A stretch of 64,000 nt of DNA from Nocardia brevicatena NBRC 12119 (GTDB lineage Bacteria; Actinomycetota; Actinomycetes; Mycobacteriales; Mycobacteriaceae): assembly GCF_000308495.1 (NCBI RefSeq), contig NZ_BAFU01000059.1, positions 1 through 64,000 on the forward strand, written 5' to 3'. The position numbers were made by a program, and so were the translations under genes. Of this stretch, positions 59,451-64,000 are shown one piece after another; the first letter of the stretch is position 1, and every line of letters begins with the position of its first letter. Below the pieces are notes generated by a model. It was not told the DNA's origin and ran no database searches. It saw only the letters and a program-made list of their open reading frames with translations.

Positions 59451-60434
59451 TCAAGCCTCGTCCAGCAACTCCGCGGTAACCGCCGATTCGGTATCCGGTA
59501 CACCCAGTTCCTTGGCGCGCCGGTCGGCCATCGACAGCAGCCGCCGGATCCGGCCGGCCACCGCGTCCTTCGTCATCGGTGGATCGGCGAGCTGGCCCAG
59601 TTCCTCCAGCGAGGCCTGCCGATGCTGTACTCGCAGTCTGCCCGCCGCGGCGAGATGATCGGGCACATTGTCGCCGAGCAGTTCCAGGGCCCGTTCCACC
59701 CGCGCGGCGGCCGCCACCGCCGCTCGCGCCGAGCGGCGCAGATTGGCGTCGTCGAAATTGGCCAGCCGGTTGGCGGTGGCGCGCACCTCACGCCGCATCC
59801 GACGCTCCTCCCAGGTGAGCCGGGTGTCCTGGGCTCCCATCCGGGTGAGCAGCGCGCCGATGGCCTCACCGTCGCGCACCACCACCCGGTCGGTGCCGCG
59901 TACCTCGCGCGCCTTGGCGGAGATCCCCAGCCGCCGCGCCGCGCCCACCAGCGCCAGCGCTGCCTCCGGACCGGGGCAGCTGACCTCGAGTGCCGATGAG
60001 CGTCCCGGCTCGGTGAGCGAACCGTGAGCCAGGAAGGCGCCGCGCCAGGCGGCCTCGGCATCGCCGATGCTGCCACCGACCACCTGCGCCGGCAGACCCC
60101 GCACCGGACGTCCGCGAATATCCAGCAGACCGGTCTGGCGGGCCAGCGCTTCGCCCTCCTTGGCGACCCGGACCACGTAGCGCGACGTCTTGCGCAGACC
60201 GCCTGCGCCGAGTACGTGCACATCGGAACCGTAACCGTAGAGTTCGAAGATCTCCCGTCGTAGCCGGCGGGCAATCGAGCCCATGTCCACCTCGGCTTCG
60301 ACGATCACTCGGCCGCCGACGATATGCAGGCCGCCGGCGAACCGCAGCAGGGCGGACAGTTCCGCCTTGCGCGAACTCACCTGCGTTATGGCGAGCCTGC
60401 TCAGCTCGTCTTTCACTTCGGCTGTCATCGCCAC
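59451..60434 (-). CDS. whiA: WhiA, sporulation/cell-division type transcriptional regulator
   Basis: A 327-residue protein. GTG at 60434 lies eight bases behind GGAG; an ATG at 60428, in an ATGA overlap with yvcK, is the alternative. The N-terminal LAGLIDADG-like domain (about 1-215, [24 protein letters not shown]) and C-terminal helix-turn-helix (about 270-320, [19 protein letters not shown]) are both clear. WhiA controls cell-division genes in Streptomyces; its role in non-sporulating relatives is less known. Confidence 0.95.
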   Translation of the reverse strand: MAMTAEVKDELSRLAITQVSSRKAELSALLRFAGGLHIVGGRVIVEAEVDMGSIARRLRREIFELYGYGSDVHVLGAGGLRKTSRYVVRVAKEGEALARQTGLLDIRGRPVRGLPAQVVGGSIGDAEAAWRGAFLAHGSLTEPGRSSALEVSCPGPEAALALVGAARRLGISAKAREVRGTDRVVVRDGEAIGALLTRMGAQDTRLTWEERRMRREVRATANRLANFDDANLRRSARAAVAAAARVERALELLGDNVPDHLAAAGRLRVQHRQASLEELGQLADPPMTKDAVAGRIRRLLSMADRRAKELGVPDTESAVTAELLDEA

Positions 60435-61471
60435 GAGACGCGCTCCTTTCCACCCAACCCGGACCGCACATCCTGACCCATGTGCCGTCCCTCGACGCGA
60501 AGCCCTGATTTCTGCGGCCGAGGTTCCCGGATCAGCTGATCCAGTGCGGCGGCAAGTTTTCCGGGGTGATGCCGGTCGGTTCCCGCGTCGGCGACATCGG
60601 AAAAGACTACCCGGGCCCGCAATTGATCGGCAGCCCGCGCCACATGTTCGCGTTCCCGGCCCACGGGTACGCTCCCGGAATCGACCAGTACATCGTCGAC
60701 CGCGAAATCGGGTGCGTGCTGGGACAATACATGCAGGTGCCGTTCGGCGGAGAATCCGGCCGTCTCTCCCGGCTCGGCGGCGAGGTTGAGCACCAGTATC
60801 TTTCGGGCCCGGGTGTAGGTCAGCGCGTCGCGCAGTTCCGGCACCAGGACGTGCGGGATCACGCTGGTGAACCAGGATCCCGGGCCGAGCACCACCACAT
60901 CGGCGTGTTCCACGGCGTGGGTGGCATCCGGGGACGCGGGCGGGTCGGACGGGATCAACCGCACCCGCCGCACCTTGCCCGGAGTGGTCGCGACCGCGAC
61001 CTGCCCGCGAATGCACCGGCTCACTCGCGGATCGGCCTCCAACCCGGAGACATCGGCCTCGATGTCCAGCGGAATGGACGACATGGGCAGGACCCGTCCG
61101 GTCGTCCCGAGCATCACGCCGACCTGATCCAGCGCGGCCACCGGATCACCGAGCACCTCGGTGAGACCGGCCAGGATCAGGTTGCCGACCGAATGTCCGG
61201 CCAGGGCGCCGGTCCCACCGAACCGGTGCTGCACGGTCCGCGTCCACACCCCGTCGGCGTCGGCGGCCAAGGCGGCCAGTGCCATTCGCAGATCTCCCGG
61301 CGGTGGTACCCCGAGTTCGGCACGCAACCGCCCGGACGACCCCCCGTCGTCGGCGACGGTCACCACCGCGCAAATCTTGCGGGTTAATCGCCGGACGGCG
61401 GTGAGTGTCGCGTACAGGCCGTGGCCGCCGCCGAGGGCGACTACGGCGGGATTGGTTTCCCAGCCCGTCAT
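60425..61471 (-). CDS. yvcK: YvcK/GlmR-like protein, CofD family
   Basis: A 348-residue CofD-fold protein. [10 protein letters not shown] and [13 protein letters not shown] near the N-terminus and SVGNLIL in the middle are the family motifs. In mycobacteria the homologue (CuvA, UDP-GlcNAc-binding group) supports cell-wall synthesis and virulence. It overlaps rapZ by 4 bp and whiA by up to 10 bp. Confidence 0.94.
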   Translation of the reverse strand: MTGWETNPAVVALGGGHGLYATLTAVRRLTRKICAVVTVADDGGSSGRLRAELGVPPPGDLRMALAALAADADGVWTRTVQHRFGGTGALAGHSVGNLILAGLTEVLGDPVAALDQVGVMLGTTGRVLPMSSIPLDIEADVSGLEADPRVSRCIRGQVAVATTPGKVRRVRLIPSDPPASPDATHAVEHADVVVLGPGSWFTSVIPHVLVPELRDALTYTRARKILVLNLAAEPGETAGFSAERHLHVLSQHAPDFAVDDVLVDSGSVPVGREREHVARAADQLRARVVFSDVADAGTDRHHPGKLAAALDQLIREPRPQKSGLRVEGRHMGQDVRSGLGGKERVSWR

Positions 61472-62427
61472 TCGCCGCGCCCCAGATCTCGGTGCACCAC
61501 CCGCACCACGTCGACGGGACCTTCGGCATCGGCGTCGATTCCGGCGCCGATCAGTTCACCGAGTGCCTCGGCGATCGCCACACTGCGGTGCCTGCCACCG
61601 GTGCAGCCCACTGCGACCGTCATGTATCGCTTCCCCTCTTGGCGGTAGCCCTTCGTGGCCAGGTCGACCAGGTGACGACAGGTGCGCAGGAAATCCTCGG
61701 CACCCGGTCGCGACAGCACGTATTCGCTGACTTCCGTCTCCTGGCCGGTGTGCTGCCGCAGTTCTGGTACCCAGTGCGGGTTGGGCAGGAAACGTACGTC
61801 CAACACCATGTCGGCATCCAGCGGGACACCGTACTTGAATCCGAACGATTGCACGGTCAGTTGCAGCGCCGCGGGCGCGCCGCCACCGTAGACCTCCTCC
61901 AACTTGCGGTGCAGCTGGTGGATGGACAGCTCGGTGGTATCGATGACGACGTCGGCCGCGGCCTTCACCGCGGCCAGCCGCACCCGTTCGGCGGCGATTC
62001 CTTCCGAGAGGGTGCCGTCGGCGCTTTCGCCCTGCAGCGGATGGCGGCGGCGGGCGAAACCGAACCGGCGGATCAGCACATCGTCGGAGGCCTCCAGGAA
62101 CAGCACCCGGGTCGGCACACCGCGAGTGCGCAGCTGCTCGGTGACCGCGGACAGGTCGCCGGTGAAGAACCGGCTGCGCACGTCCATGACGATGGCCAAC
62201 CGCCGGATCGGCGGATCCGCGGTGGCGCCGAGTTCGACCATCCGGCCGATCAGCTCGGGGGGCAGGTTGTCGGTGACGTACCAGCCCAGGTCCTCCAGGA
62301 CTCGGGCGGCGGTGCCGCGTCCCGCCCCGGACAGGCCGGTAACCATCACGACCTCGACCGGCGGGTCGGGTCGCCGTCCCGCCGTACCCGCGGTCACCGC
62401 ACTGTTGTTCGATTCAACGCGTGTCAT
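61468..62427 (-). CDS. rapZ: RapZ-like nucleotide-binding protein
   Basis: A 319-residue protein. The start is set at ATG 62427. Walker A is GLSGAGRGTAARVLEDLGW, with Arg where many homologues have Lys, as is usual in mycobacteria. VMDVRSRFF and the C-terminal GCTGGRHRSVAIAEAL are family motifs. In Escherichia coli RapZ controls GlmS through an RNA; in actinobacteria the role is unknown. uvrC, its usual upstream neighbour, is absent. Confidence 0.94.
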   Translation of the reverse strand: MTRVESNNSAVTAGTAGRRPDPPVEVVMVTGLSGAGRGTAARVLEDLGWYVTDNLPPELIGRMVELGATADPPIRRLAIVMDVRSRFFTGDLSAVTEQLRTRGVPTRVLFLEASDDVLIRRFGFARRRHPLQGESADGTLSEGIAAERVRLAAVKAAADVVIDTTELSIHQLHRKLEEVYGGGAPAALQLTVQSFGFKYGVPLDADMVLDVRFLPNPHWVPELRQHTGQETEVSEYVLSRPGAEDFLRTCRHLVDLATKGYRQEGKRYMTVAVGCTGGRHRSVAIAEALGELIGAGIDADAEGPVDVVRVVHRDLGRGE

Positions 62428-62873
62428 GTACCACCGGATCTGTGTCTGGAGTGCCTTCCGATCTCCCACACCGGTTCAGTGATCTCCGGGCGGGCACAAC
62501 ATACCTGCTCGGGCCGCGAGTTCTGGACGACGCCGGCCTGTCGCACAAGTCCCTGGCGATGCCTGAAGGGGCCTTTGAACTGTAGACCCTAATGGACGCG
62601 GCCGGACACGGTCCGCCGACAGCCCGCATACGTCCGTAGCCGGGGAAGATATCCGATCGACGCCGAGCCGTCCGGACGGGTCGGACCGGCACACGGGAAG
62701 GCCGGCTCCGCCGCACCGAGGAGCGGGCAGAGCACCCTCCGACCCGCTCATCCCATCGACCGGAATCCGAGGTGCGCGGTACGGCACCGCATCGTGCGGT
62801 CTCGTTCACCACACCGGGCACACCACCGGTCCGTCCGCGATCGCGGAACACGCCGATCCCGTCGATATCGCGC
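62428..62873. other. Gene-free region upstream of rapZ
   Basis: 446 bp without a supported gene. Frames on both strands are short or shadow-like, and no uvrC-like sequence is recognisable. The rapZ operon promoter should lie near its low-coordinate end. The rest could be a junction left by rearrangement. Confidence 0.4.
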
Positions 62874-63602
62874 CTATCGCACGGCCGGGCCCTCGGCCCG
62901 GGACCGACAGCCGGCGGCCAGGTCGAGCACCAGGCGGGAGAATTCGACCGGCCGGGCCAGCGGCAGGTAGTGTCCCACGGCGGGTACGACGAGCAGCCGT
63001 CCATCCGAGCAGGCTGCCAGGAAACGACGCTCATGGATCCGGAAGTGGTCGCGACCGCCGTTGACGAGCCAAACCGGACCGTCATACCCGCCGAGGTGAG
63101 CGAGGATGTCGAATCCGCCGATCTCTCCCACCACATCGGGGATCACCTCGGTCGCGATCCCACCCCGCTTGATTTCCTCGGCCGCATCGCCGGGCAGCAC
63201 CCGGTCGAAAATCCGGCCGCTGATGCGTTCGCCGCCGTCCCGTTGCCTCGAGAGCACCCGGTGTACGAGTGTGAACGGCACCTCGAGCTCCCGCCCGGGA
63301 AGGCAGGTCGCCCCGGTGACGACCAGACCGGCGACCTTCTCGCGATGGCGTGCCGCCGTGGCGATGCTCACGTATCCGCCGAGCGAGTGCCCCACCACGA
63401 CGGCATGACCACCCATGTCGTCGATGGCCTGGCGCACCGCGTCGATCGCCCCCTCGAGGCCGAAATGTTCGCCGCGTCGTGCACCGTGACCGGGAAGGTC
63501 GACGGCACACACCGGGCGCCGGGCGCCGACCCGGTCGAGGACTTCGGTCCAGCACCTACCGCTGAGGCGGATGCCATGCACGAACACCACCGGTAGGTCC
63601 AC
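62874..63602 (-). CDS. Alpha/beta hydrolase under TetR control
   Basis: A 242-residue hydrolase. GTG at 63602 is chosen because GGAGGG ends 6-7 bases upstream; the frame is open to a TTG at 63626 inside the palindrome. Motifs: VFVHGIRLSGRCW (oxyanion loop), VVGHSLGGYVS (nucleophile Ser), NGGRDHF (acid) and VVPAVGHYLPL (catalytic His). It is an esterase/lipase-like enzyme of unknown substrate. The twin operators and the divergent TetR gene suggest it degrades the inducer or a related compound. Confidence 0.85.
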   Translation of the reverse strand: MDLPVVFVHGIRLSGRCWTEVLDRVGARRPVCAVDLPGHGARRGEHFGLEGAIDAVRQAIDDMGGHAVVVGHSLGGYVSIATAARHREKVAGLVVTGATCLPGRELEVPFTLVHRVLSRQRDGGERISGRIFDRVLPGDAAEEIKRGGIATEVIPDVVGEIGGFDILAHLGGYDGPVWLVNGGRDHFRIHERRFLAACSDGRLLVVPAVGHYLPLARPVEFSRLVLDLAAGCRSRAEGPAVR

Positions 63603-63623
63603 CACATCACCCTCCAAGGAATA

Positions 63624-63684
63624 CAACGCAACGTTGCGTTGACCATAGCCTCTCCGTTAATACAACGCAACGTTGCGTTGTATT
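63624..63684. promoter_or_regulatory. Twin palindromic operators within a divergent promoter
   Basis: A perfect 18-bp palindrome at 63624-63641 (CAACGCAACG and its mirror) and a perfect 26-bp palindrome at 63659-63684 share the same 18-bp core, with centres 39 bp apart. For the hydrolase (minus strand) TTGCGT and TATGGT are spaced by 17 bp, with -35 inside the second palindrome and -10 next to the first. For tetR (plus strand) TTGACC (63639-63644) and TACAAC (63661-63666) are spaced by 16 bp. Binding at the two sites would cover both promoters. Confidence 0.88.
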
Positions 63685-63686
63685 CT

Positions 63687-64000
63687 GTGGCCGTGGAGAC
63701 CTTCGCCCAACCTGCCGGCCCTCGCCCCCGACGGGCCGACGCGATTTTCGCCGCGGCCATCGACCTGCTGACCGCTCACGGTTACGACGGCGTGACCATC
63801 GAAGCGGTCGCCCACCGAGCCGGAGTCAACAAGACCACCATCTATCGGTGGTGGTCGTCGAAGGACGCCCTGTTGGCCGCCGCGCTGACCGAGTCCCGCG
63901 TACTGGCGTTCGCCGTTCCGGATACGGGAAGCCTGCGGGAAGATCTCCTCGCGCTGGCCCGGAGCATCACGGGGTTGCTGACCGACCCGGCCACCGCCGC
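63687..64000 (+). CDS. TetR-family regulator (3' end beyond the window)
   Basis: A frame open to the window end, 104 codons visible from GTG 63687 (a GTG at 63693 is also possible). It reads RADAIFAAAIDLLTAHGYDGVTIEAVAHRAG-type helix-turn-helix followed by NKTTIYRWWSSKDALL, a clear TetR DNA-binding domain. The start lies 3 bp after the 26-bp palindrome, so the protein very likely represses itself and the divergent hydrolase gene. Confidence 0.88.
   Translation, partial: MAVETFAQPAGPRPRRADAIFAAAIDLLTAHGYDGVTIEAVAHRAGVNKTTIYRWWSSKDALLAAALTESRVLAFAVPDTGSLREDLLALARSITGLLTDPATA

Noticed and set aside
59451-60434. Homing endonuclease because of LAGLIDADG-like sequence
   Set aside because: This is the degenerate LAGLIDADG domain of WhiA, with the WhiA helix-turn-helix following and conserved operon context.
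62428-62873. uvrC remnant upstream of rapZ
   Set aside because: No UvrC motif could be read on either strand in any frame.

Overview
The window is GC-rich DNA from an actinomycete of the order Mycobacteriales, most likely Nocardia or a close relative. The reasons are gene content and order. The suf operon sits beside mptB, an ABC exporter, ctaA, qor, ctaB and the tkt-tal-zwf-opcA-pgl pentose-phosphate operon, and further right lies gap-pgk-tpiA with rapZ-yvcK-whiA. From memory this matches the arrangement around Rv1420-Rv1466 of Mycobacterium tuberculosis. A mycofactocin-type gene pair, F420-dependent and Acg-type oxidoreductases, and many GTG/TTG starts with ATGA/GTGA overlaps fit the same group.

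Layout. 1-1,100: edge of a mycofactocin-like locus (mftE fragment, divergent MftR-like TetR). 1,127-6,491: a stressosome-type partner-switching operon (RsbR, RsbS, RsbT, RsbX, a five-domain RsbU-like phosphatase/kinase) followed by a lone STAS antagonist, with a SigB/SigF-like promoter in front. 6,608-16,873: mixed genes, namely an F420-type LLM oxidoreductase, a cyclodeaminase, a small Cys protein, a GT4 glycosyltransferase with an amylo-1,6-glucosidase, an L,D-transpeptidase, a proline-rich membrane protein, an Acg nitroreductase and a tandem universal stress protein. 16,955-25,243: an accessory region with a complete conservon (cvnA-B-C-D-E-F on the minus strand), a second intact cvnE-type P450, a decayed cvnF-type P450 and a decayed ABC ATPase gene. 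26,271-32,728: sufR-B-D-C-S-U-T on the minus strand. 32,972-41,453: mptB, an ABC-2 exporter, ctaA, a PucR-type regulator, a small conserved protein, qor and ctaB. 41,988-48,511: the oxidative and non-oxidative pentose-phosphate operon. 48,724-55,572: a fused 2-oxoacid dehydrogenase E1, an SRPBCC protein, an epoxide-hydrolase-like enzyme, an SDR, secG and an MFS exporter with an ABM tail. 55,878-62,427: gap-pgk-tpiA and rapZ-yvcK-whiA on the minus strand. 62,874-64,000: an alpha/beta hydrolase and a divergent TetR gene (cut by the window end) that share two strong palindromic operators.

How it works together. The housekeeping blocks cover Fe-S cluster assembly, heme A synthesis for cytochrome oxidase, lipoglycan mannosylation, the pentose-phosphate pathway, lower glycolysis and its RapZ/YvcK/WhiA regulators. 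Two signalling modules stand out. One is the stressosome operon, which has no adjacent sigma factor. The other is the conservon, whose P450 pair has been duplicated; both cvnE-type P450s lack the Arg of the K-helix ExxR motif and the usual I-helix acid-alcohol pair. No rRNA, tRNA, CRISPR array, insertion sequence or replication origin was seen.
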